Below, one piece after another: positions 1 to 8,416 of a stretch of DNA of 64,000 nt; the first letter of the stretch is position 1, and each line of letters begins with the position of its first letter. The position numbers were made by a program, and so were the translations under genes. The DNA is from Bradyrhizobium sp. LTSP849. Lineage in GTDB: Bacteria > Pseudomonadota > Alphaproteobacteria > Rhizobiales > Xanthobacteraceae. The stretch is taken from contig NZ_JYMR01000018.1 of assembly GCF_000938255.1 (NCBI RefSeq), positions 321,001 through 385,000 of the forward strand. Direction: 5' to 3'. The notes beneath the pieces are model-generated. The model made no database searches. It had not been told where the DNA came from and saw nothing but the letters and a program-made list of their open reading frames with translations.

Positions 1-170
1 AGCTTGCCCGCCTCGTCGCGGCCGCCGGGGCCAACGGCGACGATTTCGCCCTGGGACGGCTTTTCCTTGGCGGTGTCGGGAATGATGATGCCGCCCTTGG
101 TCTTTGCTTCGGCATCGATACGTTTGACCACGACACGGTCATGCAGCGGACGAAATTTGGACTTAGCCAT
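1..170 (-). CDS. groES: co-chaperonin GroES, 5' part only
   Basis: The first 56 residues of the 10-kDa co-chaperonin that caps GroEL and encloses folding substrates in the cytoplasm. The start [17 protein letters not shown] is the typical GroES N-terminus, and the mobile loop that contacts GroEL ([19 protein letters not shown]) is intact. The gene runs off the left edge of the window, so its 3' end and any groEL are not visible. A purine-rich AAAGGGAAA lies just before the ATG. A CIRCE operator about 100 bp upstream places it under HrcA heat-shock repression. The identification is secure; the copy number of groESL in the genome cannot be judged here. Confidence 0.96.
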   Translation of the reverse strand, partial: MAKSKFRPLHDRVVVKRIDAEAKTKGGIIIPDTAKEKPSQGEIVAVGPGGRDEAGK

Positions 171-489
171 GACGTTTCCCTTTGGAGGCTCGGTTTTCCG
201 AAAGCAGCGGAGGTGGGTGAGGGCAGCGCTGCCATCCATCCTCTTGCCGAGGATCGAACAGCGCGCTTAGCAATCGGTCTTCCCGAGTGCTAATAGTGCG
301 CCCGGGAATATGGCTTGGCTGCGATCCTGTCAAGCAAAGGTGGTTAAGCGATTGGTGAGGCGGATATAGGATGATGGCATTGGAAACTCGTTCGGGGCGC
401 AGGCGTATATTAGGACGTCATTGCTCCGCCAGCGGTTTTGCGCTTGGCTGCGGGAGGGGTGCGGCCGTGGTCTTGCTCGGGGGAATGCT
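171..489. other. groES / lipoprotein intergenic region
   Basis: A divergent spacer of 319 bp between groES (minus) and the lipoprotein gene (plus). It holds the CIRCE inverted repeat described separately. No other gene is supported; reading frames that cross it have neither a ribosome-binding site nor a protein-like sequence. Confidence 0.7.
267..293. promoter_or_regulatory. CIRCE operator (HrcA site) upstream of groES
   Basis: The sequence reads TTAGCAATC, nine bases, then GAGTGCTAA. The CIRCE consensus is TTAGCACTC-N9-GAGTGCTAA, so one arm is perfect, the other differs at one base, and the spacer length is exact. CIRCE is bound by the repressor HrcA, which responds to GroEL availability. 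The operator lies 97-123 bp upstream of the groES start, in the expected leader or promoter region. The family and function are established knowledge; use by this gene is inferred from position. Confidence 0.93.
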
Positions 490-1011
490 ATGATCAGTTC
501 AGCTCACGCACGGACGGTTGCCAATCTGGCGGCGGCCTCTTGCCTGGCGCTGCTGCTTGGCGCCTGCGGCGGCGGCTTGAGCCTGCCGTCTTTTTCGTCA
601 TCCTCGCCGCCGCCCGCGGCCGAGCCCGGCGTCGGGCCGGAAATGCCGGCGTCGATCCGCGCCGACGAGATCGTCGGCCGCTGGGGGCTCGCCTCTTTCC
701 AGAACCCGGCCGACCGTGCCCGTACCGAGGCGGCGGCCCGGGCCCAGTGCAAGAATCCTTACGTGATCGGCGCCGGGACCTCCGGCGGCGTGGTCATGCA
801 TCTGGCCGACCAGGCAACACCGCAGGAATTGCGGCTGAAGGGCTCGCCCGGCGGCAAGAACTATATCGGCCCGTCCGGCCCGACGCCCGGCGAGCAGGAC
901 CGCGAGATCGTCTCCTTCGACGGCCGCGTCATGATCACCCGCTTCGTCGACAAGGACGCCGCCACCCGCTACGGCAACATGGTCTACGTCCGCTGCGCGC
1001 CAAGGGCGTGA
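490..1011 (+). CDS. putative outer-membrane or periplasmic lipoprotein
   Basis: A 173-residue protein of unknown function. The N-terminus has a basic and hydrophobic signal followed by LLLGAC, a lipobox with the acylated cysteine at residue 26, then a Ser/Pro-rich linker and a compact C-terminal domain of about 120 residues. That domain opens with the segment DEIVGRWGLASF and holds two cysteines. The ATG at 490 is chosen because it places the lipobox at the usual distance; an in-frame TTG at 421 would add 23 unlikely residues. The gene stands alone and is followed by a palindromic repeat and a terminator. It looks like a lineage-specific conserved lipoprotein; no enzymatic motif was recognised. 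Confidence 0.75.
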   Translation: MISSAHARTVANLAAASCLALLLGACGGGLSLPSFSSSSPPPAAEPGVGPEMPASIRADEIVGRWGLASFQNPADRARTEAAARAQCKNPYVIGAGTSGGVVMHLADQATPQELRLKGSPGGKNYIGPSGPTPGEQDREIVSFDGRVMITRFVDKDAATRYGNMVYVRCAPRA

Positions 1012-1032
1012 TCGGGGTACCCGTCTAACCAC

Positions 1033-1070
1033 TCGTCATTGCGAGGAGCGAAGCGACGAAGCAATGACGA
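1033..1070. repeat. palindromic intergenic repeat (GTCATTGCGAG type)
   Basis: CGTCATTGC at 1034-1042 pairs with GCAATGACG at 1061-1069 around a GAGCGAAGCGACGAA core. This is a REP-like palindrome of the kind scattered between genes in Bradyrhizobium-type genomes. It sits between two convergent genes, directly before a terminator hairpin. Confidence 0.7.
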
Positions 1071-1075
1071 ACAAC

Positions 1076-1104
1076 AAAAAACGCCGGCTCTCGCCGGCGT
1101 TTTG
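1076..1104. terminator. bidirectional intrinsic terminator
   Basis: ACGCCGGC and GCCGGCGT form a perfect 8-bp stem around TCTC, with A5 before and T3 after. It lies between the convergent lipoprotein gene and the CheZ-like gene and can serve both. Confidence 0.85.
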
Positions 1105-1126
1105 CTTTTTCGTTTGTCGCGTCCGG

Positions 1127-1912
1127 TCAGTCGAACAGCGCGTCGATGTCGTCCTGCGAGGCGTGGCCGACGTCGCCGGCGAGCTTCGGGCCGTTGAGAA
1201 GCTTGTCGTCGTCGCTGCGGGTGTCGACCTGCGCCGGCACGTGCGACTTGATCGCGTCGACGCCGCCCCAGATGTCCATCATCGCATTGATGTGCTGCTC
1301 GATGAATTTCATCGTGCCCATGACCTTGCTGATGCGCTGGCCGGTCAGGTCCTGGAAGTTGCAGGCCTCGAAGATCGAGATGACGCGTTCCTGGATGTCG
1401 TCGGCCAGGCGCTTCTGCTGATCGGCCGACTGGACCTTGGACATCGCACTGGCCGCCTGGTCGATCGATTCAGCAGCTTCGAGGATCTGCTGGGTCGCCT
1501 GCTCGGTGCCGCCGACCACGGCGCCGAGCTCGCCATTGACCTTGGCCATTTCGCCGCCGTCAAAGCTCTTGCCGTGCAGCGTCGCGATCTCGCGCTTGGT
1601 ACGATCGATGGCGTCATGGATGAGGTCGAGCTCGACCTTCAGCTTCTCGCACTGCTCGATCTGAGCCCGGTAGGTCTCAAGCATGGTGCGCGCGTCGGTA
1701 AGCTCCTGGGCCGTGGAGGCGTCGATCGCCGCCATGGCCGCGCTGCCGGACAAGGGCGCAGGCGTAATGCCCTTCGCCATCTGTGCGCGGATCGCACGCA
1801 GCTCCGCCATGATCTCGCTATGCATCGGCGCTGCCTCCTCAATCATTTCGGGGCTGGGCATCTCGCCGACAATAGCCTCCTCGACACGAAAACGTTTGCG
1901 GTGAATAGCCAT
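1127..1912 (-). CDS. CheZ-family protein phosphatase
   Basis: A 261-residue, mostly helical protein that should dephosphorylate CheY-P or a related receiver in the cytoplasm. The hallmark CheZ active-site helix is present as FQDLTGQRI; Asp188 and Gln192 match the catalytic Asp and Gln of E. coli CheZ. The C-terminus SQDDIDALFD resembles the CheY-binding tail of CheZ. A long coiled-coil hairpin of roughly residues 85-215 fits the four-helix-bundle dimer. The ATG at 1912 is preceded by GGGGAGTT, which fixes the start; an upstream in-frame codon is not needed. A stand-alone cheY lies at 50665, far from here. CheZ is uncommon in alphaproteobacteria, so the exact partner is uncertain. Confidence 0.85.
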   Translation of the reverse strand: MAIHRKRFRVEEAIVGEMPSPEMIEEAAPMHSEIMAELRAIRAQMAKGITPAPLSGSAAMAAIDASTAQELTDARTMLETYRAQIEQCEKLKVELDLIHDAIDRTKREIATLHGKSFDGGEMAKVNGELGAVVGGTEQATQQILEAAESIDQAASAMSKVQSADQQKRLADDIQERVISIFEACNFQDLTGQRISKVMGTMKFIEQHINAMMDIWGGVDAIKSHVPAQVDTRSDDDKLLNGPKLAGDVGHASQDDIDALFD

Positions 1913-2225
1913 TAGGAACTCCCCCCACCTCACTCACGCGTCTTTTTAGGCAGAAGCGATTTAACACGGAGTTCACGGCCGGAACTGTTGTGCGGCCGCG
2001 CGCGACGCGGTCAAAACCGGCGGTTAACCATGCAATTGCGGTGTTCACCGAAAATAAACGCTGATCGCCAAATTGCCCCTCGCTTGGCGAAATGGTGAAT
2101 CGAAACGCCGCCTCCGTTTACCAAACAAAACGCCTTTTGCTCTTTATTGACCACGTCGCGAGCGCTGATCAGCAAGCCGCGTTCGACGGCGAATGTAACT
2201 AGACGAAACAGTACAGAGTACGTCG
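1913..2225. other. divergent intergenic region with TTAACCAT motif
   Basis: 313 bp between the CheZ-like gene and the L,D-transpeptidase gene, presumably holding both promoters. TTAACCAT occurs at 2024-2031, a motif associated with CtrA-regulated promoters, and TTAA-N7-TTCA at 1961-1975 is a three-quarters match to the CtrA full site. No ORF or RNA gene is supported here. Confidence 0.45.
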
Positions 2226-3026
2226 ATGTTCAAGAAAATGTCTGTCGCGCTGCTTGGCAGCGCTTGCACCTTCATTGCCGGCGCAACCAGCGCCAGCGCC
2301 TTCGATAATACGGTGCCGAACGATCCGCCCGCGGTGCTCTATCAGCCGCAGGTGCCGCCGGCGCCGGTGCGTGTCGCCTCCAATGCGAACATGGGCGGCG
2401 GCTTCATCGAGTTCCTGTTCGGCGATGGGCCCGGCCGCGGCCCGGCCTATGCTCCGCAGCAGCCGATGTACCAGCAGCAGCCGGGTTATAATGATCCGCG
2501 CCGCCTGCCGCCGATGGGCGAGCCGCAGATGCAGGGTGCCGGCCTTCAGCAGGAGGCCGTCGACCCGCGGCAGCGCCAGTTCGATCCGAAATTCGAGAAA
2601 CAACTTGTTGACTATAGCGGCAAGGAAAGTGCCGGCACGATCGTGGTCGATTCCTCGAACAAGTTTCTCTATCTCGTCGAGGGTAGCGGCCGGGCGATGC
2701 GTTATGGCATCGGCGTCGGACGCGAGGGCTTCACCTGGTCCGGCGTGAAGTCGATCACGGCCAAGCGCGAATGGCCGGATTGGACGCCGCCGGCGGAAAT
2801 GATCGCACGCCGTCCCGACCTGCCGCGGCACATGGAAGGCGGCCCGGAAAATCCGCTCGGCGCGCGCGCGATGTATCTGGGCTCCACGCTCTACCGCATC
2901 CACGGCTCCAACGAGCCCTGGACCATCGGCACCAACGTCTCCTCCGGCTGCATCCGCATGCGCAACGAGGACGTCATCGACCTCTACGGCCGCGTCAATG
3001 TCGGCACCAAGGTCGTGGTGATGTGA
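2226..3026 (+). CDS. L,D-transpeptidase (YkuD domain)
   Basis: A 266-residue secreted enzyme that should form or edit 3-3 crosslinks in peptidoglycan, or attach proteins to it, in the periplasm. Residues 1-26 are a signal peptide ending in SASA. A Pro/Gln/Gly-rich linker follows to about residue 110, and the YkuD catalytic domain fills residues 137-266. The catalytic signature runs from His226 to SSGCIRM, with the nucleophile at Cys242. Length and architecture are typical of the alphaproteobacterial family, which usually has many paralogues. No strong ribosome-binding site is visible before the ATG. A strong terminator follows, so the gene is probably monocistronic. Confidence 0.92.
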   Translation: MFKKMSVALLGSACTFIAGATSASAFDNTVPNDPPAVLYQPQVPPAPVRVASNANMGGGFIEFLFGDGPGRGPAYAPQQPMYQQQPGYNDPRRLPPMGEPQMQGAGLQQEAVDPRQRQFDPKFEKQLVDYSGKESAGTIVVDSSNKFLYLVEGSGRAMRYGIGVGREGFTWSGVKSITAKREWPDWTPPAEMIARRPDLPRHMEGGPENPLGARAMYLGSTLYRIHGSNEPWTIGTNVSSGCIRMRNEDVIDLYGRVNVGTKVVVM

Positions 3027-3045
3027 GCGGCTGATGCTCGAAATG

Positions 3046-3076
3046 AAAACGGCCGCCTCAAGGGCGGCCGTTTTTG
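3046..3076. terminator. bidirectional intrinsic terminator
   Basis: ACGGCCGCC and GGGCGGCCG form a GC-rich stem with a short TCAA loop, flanked by AAAA and TTTTTG. It separates the convergent L,D-transpeptidase and DUF2076 genes. Confidence 0.88.
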
Positions 3077-3091
3077 TTTGATGGAGCAGCC

Positions 3092-3919
3092 TTACACGGA
3101 ATCGCTGCCGCCGTCGTCATTGCCGAAATCGCTGTTGTCGGCCATGTCCACGTTGTCGTCGTAGTTCTGGTGATCGTCGTTCTGATCGTTGTTGTCCCGA
3201 TCGTTCGACGCCTGATCGGTGAAGCCCTGACGCTGATCACTGCTGCGGTTTGAGCCGATGTCGTTGAGACCGGCGTCGCGCGCGAGGGAGCCGCCGGACT
3301 GGTCGCTACCGCTCCACGGGCTGCGGTCGCCCGAGGCGTTGGTATCGCCAAAGGCCTGCTGGTGCGATCCGCCCATCATGCCGCGAATGCTCGACAGCAG
3401 CAGCGAGCCGCCGACGACGCCGGCTGCCGCCGCCGCTGCCGTGCCGAGGAACGAGCCGCCGCTACCGCCGATCGGCGGGGCGCCGTAACCTTGCCCTGGT
3501 CCTTGTCCAGGTCCTTGGCCGTAAGCCTGTCCGTAAGGCGGCTGGCCGTAACCCGGCTGCGCCTGCTGCATCGCCTGGCCGCTGTTCCAGACCGGCCGCG
3601 AGTCACGCGGCGGCACGTTCGGAACCGAGCCGCGCGACGGGCTTCCGCCGAACAGCGTGTCGCGCATGGTGTCCAGGAAACCGCCGGACTGGGCCTGCTC
3701 GGGCGCGTGGGCTGCTTCCAGCTCCTGGATGCGGGCATGGGCGCGCTTCAGCGCTTCGTCCTGCAACAGCACGGTTTGCGTCAGCGCATAGACCGCGCCG
3801 GGCGCCTTGCGCAGGCCGTCCGAGATCGCGGCGATCGCGTCGGGATCGCGCGGTGCATTCTCGAGTTTCGAAAGCCGGTCGAAAAGCTCGTCAACGAGTT
3901 GGCGTTCCTGCGGCGTCAT
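3092..3919 (-). CDS. DUF2076 domain-containing protein
   Basis: A 275-residue protein of the DUF2076 family, function unknown. The conserved N-terminus MTPQERQLVDELFDRLSKLE is followed by a helical segment to about residue 75, a Gly/Pro/Gln/Tyr-rich low-complexity linker at about 85-150, an Ala/Gly-rich hydrophobic stretch at about 155-182 that may insert in a membrane, and an Asp/Asn-rich acidic tail from about residue 225. GAGGGAGA precedes the ATG. There is no signal peptide. The order of segments is typical for the family; the very acidic tail suggests a charged surface or a binding role, which is inference. Confidence 0.85.
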   Translation of the reverse strand: MTPQERQLVDELFDRLSKLENAPRDPDAIAAISDGLRKAPGAVYALTQTVLLQDEALKRAHARIQELEAAHAPEQAQSGGFLDTMRDTLFGGSPSRGSVPNVPPRDSRPVWNSGQAMQQAQPGYGQPPYGQAYGQGPGQGPGQGYGAPPIGGSGGSFLGTAAAAAAGVVGGSLLLSSIRGMMGGSHQQAFGDTNASGDRSPWSGSDQSGGSLARDAGLNDIGSNRSSDQRQGFTDQASNDRDNNDQNDDHQNYDDNVDMADNSDFGNDDGGSDSV

Positions 3920-4045
3920 GATCTGTCTCCCTCGCGCGAAACAAGCGCGAGGCAGATGTAGGGTTCCATTGTGGCCCCAACAGTGCCAGCCGGATTAAAT
4001 TTCGGTATGCGACAAGCTGCCTCGATGGGCCAGCTTTCGCCGGTT

Positions 4046-4891
4046 TCATCCCAGTGTCACGTTGCTGGCCGCGAGCAGGTCAGCGAATGCGTCGCTCTTG
4101 AGATAGGCATGCTCGCGTTCGCGCACGTCCGTCATCGGGTCGAGGCCGGTAAGGACGTCGTCGACGAAGCCGGGATGGCACATCACGAGGCCGCCCTCGG
4201 GGAGGCTTTGCAGGAACTGCCGCATCAGTTCGCCGAAATCGGCGGCCCGGGTGAAGTCATAGGCGCCGGCAAAACCGGGATTGAAGCTGAGGCCCGCATC
4301 ACCGGCGCGACGGCGGAATTGGCTGCTCAGGATGTCGAGCACCAGCGCCTTCGGCGAGGCCAGCCGCTGCGCCAGCGGCAGGTCGCGGCCGCCCTGGCGC
4401 ACCCAGGCATTTGGCGCGGCTTCGCTGACCGCATCGACAAAGCCGTCGCGCACCTGCGGAAACAGCTGCACATGCTGGTGACCGTCGACGAAGTCGGGCG
4501 CGCGGCCGAAGGCTTCCGCGAAGGCCGCCAATTGCGCCTTCACTTCATTGCGAAAGAACTCGCGGTCGAGACGCAGCGCAAGGCCCGCGCGCAGGAGCTT
4601 TGGGAAGGCGAAGAACATGTCGCCGTCGAGCGGACGGAAATGCATGGTGAGCGGCCGGAATGGCGCCGACAGCGTCACATGCAATCCGATCGCGCAACGC
4701 GGGCTCATCTTCGCGGCGGCCTGGAGCGCGTCGACCTCGCCGCGCTCGATCGCGGGGCCCACCATCATCACCGAGGTGGCGTTGAGGCGGCCGCGCTCGA
4801 TCAGGTCGCGGATGGCGCGGTTGACGCCGGGGCTGATGCCGTAATCGTCGGCGCAGAGCCAGATCCGCCGCGGCGTCGCCGCCGCGCTCAT
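4046..4891 (-). CDS. ChbG/HpnK-family (YdjC-like) deacetylase
   Basis: A 281-residue metal-dependent carbohydrate deacetylase-like protein. The metal and catalytic residues of the YdjC fold are visible: ADDYG with Asp15 and Asp16, His71 in GLHVTLS, and His138/His140 in DGHQHVQ. Family members remove acetyl groups from amino sugars (ChbG) or act in hopanoid side-chain processing (HpnK). The start overlaps the stop of the upstream glycosyltransferase by ATGA, so the two are translationally coupled. A glycosyltransferase that moves a sugar onto a lipid carrier followed by a deacetylase suggests joint tailoring of a polyprenyl- or lipid-linked sugar. The true substrate cannot be read from sequence. 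Confidence 0.85.
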   Translation of the reverse strand: MSAAATPRRIWLCADDYGISPGVNRAIRDLIERGRLNATSVMMVGPAIERGEVDALQAAAKMSPRCAIGLHVTLSAPFRPLTMHFRPLDGDMFFAFPKLLRAGLALRLDREFFRNEVKAQLAAFAEAFGRAPDFVDGHQHVQLFPQVRDGFVDAVSEAAPNAWVRQGGRDLPLAQRLASPKALVLDILSSQFRRRAGDAGLSFNPGFAGAYDFTRAADFGELMRQFLQSLPEGGLVMCHPGFVDDVLTGLDPMTDVREREHAYLKSDAFADLLAASNVTLG

Positions 4892-5934
4892 TCGGCCGCC
4901 GTCCGGCTCGACGCGTCGTCAGCTTTGCCGGCCTCGAAATGCTTTTCGCTGTGCTCGGCGACAAAGTAGATCGGGCGCGCTTTCAGCTCGGAGAGGATCT
5001 TGCCGATATATTCGCCGACGATGCCGATCATGATGAGCTGCACGCCGCCGATCGTCATCAGGCCGATCACGAGCGAAGGATAGCCGGGCACCTGCTTGCC
5101 GGTGGTCCAGACTTCCCACAGGATCGAGAGGCCGAACAGGAAGGCGCCGCCGGCGAGGATCACGCCGAGCAGGCTGGCAAAGCGCAGTGGCGCCACCGAG
5201 AACGAGGTCAGGCCCTCGATCGACAGGCCGAGCAGACGCGCGGCGCTGAAGGTCGTCACGCCATGGAGGCGCGCCGCGGGCTCGTAGTCGACGCGGATCT
5301 GGCGGAAGCCGATCCAGCTCGCCAGGCCCTTGAAGAAACGGTTGCGCTCCGGCAGCTGCTTGAGTGCTGCGGCCGCGCGCGGCGACAGCAGACGGAAGTC
5401 GCCGGCGTCTTCCGGGATCTTCTGGCGCGCGCCCCAATTGATCAGTGCGTAGAAGCCGTGCACCGCGAGCCGCCGCAGGAAGGGCTCGTTGTCGCGATGC
5501 GCCTTGGCGGTATAGACGACGTCATAACCGTCCTCGATCCAGTGCCGCACCAGCTGCTCGATGAGATCAGGCGGATGCTGGCCGTCGCCGTCCATGAACA
5601 TCACGGCGCCGAGGCGGGCATGGTCGAGGCCGGCCATCAGCGCCGCCTCCTTGCCGAAATTGCGCGAGAGCGAGACGACCTGGATGTCGACCGTATCGGC
5701 CGGCAGGCTGCGTGCGATCGACAGCGTCGCGTCCGCACTGCCGTCGTCGACATAGACGACCTCGCAAGGCAAGCGGTAGCGTTGCCGCAAGGTCTTTGCG
5801 AGATCGCAGATGCGCTGGTGCAGGGAGACCAGGCCGGCCGCCTCGTTGTAGACGGGGACGACAATCGACAGTCCCTTCGCCGCGGCGCCGGCCGCGGTGG
5901 TGGTCAGGCCGGAAACGTCAGAGCCCAGCGTCAT
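4888..5934 (-). CDS. GT2 glycosyltransferase, ArnC/GtrB/DPM1-like
   Basis: A 348-residue membrane-anchored glycosyltransferase. The GT-A domain begins at about residue 22 (LSIVVPVYNE), with the nucleotide-sugar motifs VDDGSAD (Asp63-Asp64) and MDGDGQH (Asp115, Asp117). Two hydrophobic helices at about 245-265 and 285-305 form the C-terminal anchor, as in undecaprenyl- or dolichyl-phosphate sugar transferases. The likely job is transfer of a sugar from a nucleotide donor to a polyprenyl phosphate at the inner face of the membrane. The ATG at 5934 is preferred; an in-frame TTG at 5973 would extend it by 13 residues. It is coupled to the deacetylase downstream through a 4-bp overlap. Confidence 0.88.
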   Translation of the reverse strand: MTLGSDVSGLTTTAAGAAAKGLSIVVPVYNEAAGLVSLHQRICDLAKTLRQRYRLPCEVVYVDDGSADATLSIARSLPADTVDIQVVSLSRNFGKEAALMAGLDHARLGAVMFMDGDGQHPPDLIEQLVRHWIEDGYDVVYTAKAHRDNEPFLRRLAVHGFYALINWGARQKIPEDAGDFRLLSPRAAAALKQLPERNRFFKGLASWIGFRQIRVDYEPAARLHGVTTFSAARLLGLSIEGLTSFSVAPLRFASLLGVILAGGAFLFGLSILWEVWTTGKQVPGYPSLVIGLMTIGGVQLIMIGIVGEYIGKILSELKARPIYFVAEHSEKHFEAGKADDASSRTAAE

Positions 5935-6034
5935 CGATCGAGGTTCCAGAGAGGCGTTCACGTCTTCTCGCAAGTCGTCTCAACAGCATATGGTAGCTGC
6001 CGCTTGCTGTCGCCATGCTGAACGAACCTGAGGC

Positions 6035-7012
6035 TCACTGCCGCAGGAACGCTTCGAGCTTGGCGAACAGCGGGTTCTCCCGGTCGAACACGTAGTCGAG
6101 CGAGACCACCGAGACGCTCTCGGCGCCATGCTCGCGCAGGAAGCTCGCGAGCGCATAGAGCTGCCCCGGTGGGCAATGCAGCGTGAGCATGCCTGACGAG
6201 GTCGGCCCGCCAAACGGGGTCTCGACGCCGAAGCGGCTGTGGGCCTCAGTGAGCAGGGCCGCGTCGCACTGCCGGAAGCGGGTGCGGACCTCGCGGTATT
6301 TGTTGGCCCGCGCCCGTGCCGCGATGTGATCGAGGATGACGCGCGCGGTCTCGCGCGCCTCCGGTGTCCAGTCGGCGTCTCTCGAAGCAACGAGATTGGC
6401 CTGGCTGCGCAGGATCACGCCGTCGTCGAGCACCCGCAAGCCATTGGCGGCGAGCGTTGTGCCGGTCGTGGTGATGTCGACGATCATCTCGGCGGCGCCA
6501 GCCGCGGGCGCGCCTTCGGTCGCGCCGGTGCTTTCGACGATGCGGTAGTCGACGATGCCGTGGCTCTGGAAGAAGGCCCGGGTGAGGTTGATGAACTTGG
6601 TCGCGACGCGCATCCGCATGTGATGCTGCTCGCGAAAACCGGTGGTGACGTCGTCAAGGTCGGCCATGGTGCGGACGTCGATCCAGGCCTGCGGCACCGC
6701 GACGACGACGTCTGCGTTGCCGAAGCCGAGTTCCTCGATCAGGGACACACGCTTGTCGGCGTCCGCGATGTTCTCGCGCACCAGGTCCTCCCCGGTGACG
6801 CCGAGATGCGCGAAGCCGCGGGCCAATTGAGAAGCGATCTCGCTCGCCGAGAGATAGGCGACCTCGACATTGTCGAGACCCGCGATCGTGCCGCGATAGT
6901 CGCGGGCGCCGCCGGCCTTCGACAGCTTGAGCCCCGCACGGGCGAAGAAGGCCTCGGCGTTTTCCTGAAGGCGGCCCTTGGAGGGAACGGCCAGAACGAA
7001 TGGCGCGCTCAT
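6035..7012 (-). CDS. hisG: ATP phosphoribosyltransferase, catalytic subunit
   Basis: A 325-residue enzyme for the first step of histidine synthesis: ATP plus PRPP gives phosphoribosyl-ATP. The N-terminus [19 protein letters not shown] is characteristic, and the PRPP-binding segment with [16 protein letters not shown] is present at about residues 175-195. The protein is about 100 residues longer than the short-form HisG that normally partners HisZ. Its C-terminal third (about 220-325) is unlike a simple short form. The start overlaps the hisZ stop by ATGA, so both subunits are made together. Confidence 0.95.
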   Translation of the reverse strand: MSAPFVLAVPSKGRLQENAEAFFARAGLKLSKAGGARDYRGTIAGLDNVEVAYLSASEIASQLARGFAHLGVTGEDLVRENIADADKRVSLIEELGFGNADVVVAVPQAWIDVRTMADLDDVTTGFREQHHMRMRVATKFINLTRAFFQSHGIVDYRIVESTGATEGAPAAGAAEMIVDITTTGTTLAANGLRVLDDGVILRSQANLVASRDADWTPEARETARVILDHIAARARANKYREVRTRFRQCDAALLTEAHSRFGVETPFGGPTSSGMLTLHCPPGQLYALASFLREHGAESVSVVSLDYVFDRENPLFAKLEAFLRQ

Positions 7013-8178
7013 GCTGAAGCTCCCACCTTGCGGCCGATCCTGGTCAGCGCGTCGACCCAGACCGAGAACCCGACGGCAGCAATCGGCTCCGCCGATCCGA
7101 GCTGGGTCATCAGCCCGTCATAGCGGCCGCCGGCGACCAGCGGCTCGGTGCCGTTGCCCCTGTGATGCAGTTCGAATTCGAAGCCGGTGTAGTAGTCGAG
7201 CCCGCGCCCGAACGCGGTCGAAAAGCGCGTCCCCTTCACGTCGATGCCGCGCGCGGCCATGAAGCCGACCCGGCTTTCGAACTGATCGATCGCAGCCGCG
7301 AGGTCGAGCTTTGCATCGGCCGTGAGCGCGCGCAGCTCGGCGATCGCATCGTCCGGATTGCCCGATATCGAGAGGAAGCGCTTGAGCACGGCGATCGCCT
7401 CGCGCGGCAGCGCACCGCCCTTCAGCGTCGACTGTTCGAGGAAGCGGTCGGCGATCTCGGCCGTGGTGCGGCCGCCGACATTGGTGGTGCCGGCGATCGA
7501 CATCAAATCGGTGACGAAGGCCAGCGCCGCCTTGCGGTCGGAGCCGGCGAGCGCCGCCAGCACGCCCTCATATTCGCTGCGCGTGGTGACCGTCGCCTGC
7601 GCAAGCCGCTCGAGATCCTGCTCCAGGCTGATCTTGCGGTTGAAATCCTTGACCAGGCGGCGGCGCCAGACCGGATAGAGGTCGAGCGCATCGAGCAGCG
7701 CATTGAACAGCGCCACATCGCCGGTCCGGATCTCGACGTCGCGGACGCCGAAGGCGGCGGTCGCTTCCAGCGCCAGCGCCAGCATCTCGGCATCCGCGGC
7801 GGCGCGGTCCTGGCGGCCGAACGACTCGATGCCGGCCTGCAAGAACTCGCTGGCCTGGCCGCTGCGGTATCGGAACACCGGGCCGAGATAGCTGAACCCT
7901 GCCGGCTGGCCGGCGCGGCCGGAGGCGAGATAATCGCGCGCCACGGGGATCGTCAGGTCCGGGCGCAGGCAGAGCTCCTCGCCGGACAGGTCCGTCGTCA
8001 AATACAGGCTCTTGCGGATGTCCTCGCCGGAGAGGTCCAGGAATGGCTCGGCCGGTTGCAGGATGGCGGGCTCGGCCCTGACATAACCGGCCTGCGCGAA
8101 CGACAGCAGCAGCGTATCCGCCCAGGCGGCGGAGCCGGCAGCATTTGAGGTGGCAGTCGCGGTCATCTCGGGATCCAT
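7009..8178 (-). CDS. hisZ: ATP phosphoribosyltransferase regulatory subunit
   Basis: A 389-residue paralogue of histidyl-tRNA synthetase that activates and feedback-regulates HisG. Class II synthetase-like motifs are visible ([19 protein letters not shown], then [11 protein letters not shown]), and [11 protein letters not shown] lies near the C-terminus. The anticodon-binding domain of HisRS is absent, as expected for HisZ. The ATG at 8178 is chosen; ATG 8166 is a nearby alternative, and a TTG at 8214 is less likely. The histidine genes here are only hisZ and hisG; the rest of the pathway lies elsewhere. Confidence 0.94.
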   Translation of the reverse strand: MDPEMTATATSNAAGSAAWADTLLLSFAQAGYVRAEPAILQPAEPFLDLSGEDIRKSLYLTTDLSGEELCLRPDLTIPVARDYLASGRAGQPAGFSYLGPVFRYRSGQASEFLQAGIESFGRQDRAAADAEMLALALEATAAFGVRDVEIRTGDVALFNALLDALDLYPVWRRRLVKDFNRKISLEQDLERLAQATVTTRSEYEGVLAALAGSDRKAALAFVTDLMSIAGTTNVGGRTTAEIADRFLEQSTLKGGALPREAIAVLKRFLSISGNPDDAIAELRALTADAKLDLAAAIDQFESRVGFMAARGIDVKGTRFSTAFGRGLDYYTGFEFELHHRGNGTEPLVAGGRYDGLMTQLGSAEPIAAVGFSVWVDALTRIGRKVGASA

Positions 8179-8416
8179 CGTCCCGGTGGAACCGGGCAGG
8201 GCAAGGGAAGGCAATTGGCGCAGCCCTTAGCATGGCCGGAAACCGGTTTCGACCTCCAAAGGATCAATCGCTTAATGGGCAGCTGCCCTGCCTTGGCCCC
8301 GACTTGAACGATGGATTGCGGTGTGGCTACGCCGATCGGCTCTGGAGAGATTGGGAATCGTACCAAGCCGGCGGCTGCAGGAGGCAGCAAAAAGCGCAGA
8401 TGCGTTGGGAAGGCAA

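Noticed and set aside
1033..1070. Possible CRISPR-like repeat
   Set aside because: It is a single palindrome without spacers; no regularly spaced repeat array occurs in the window.
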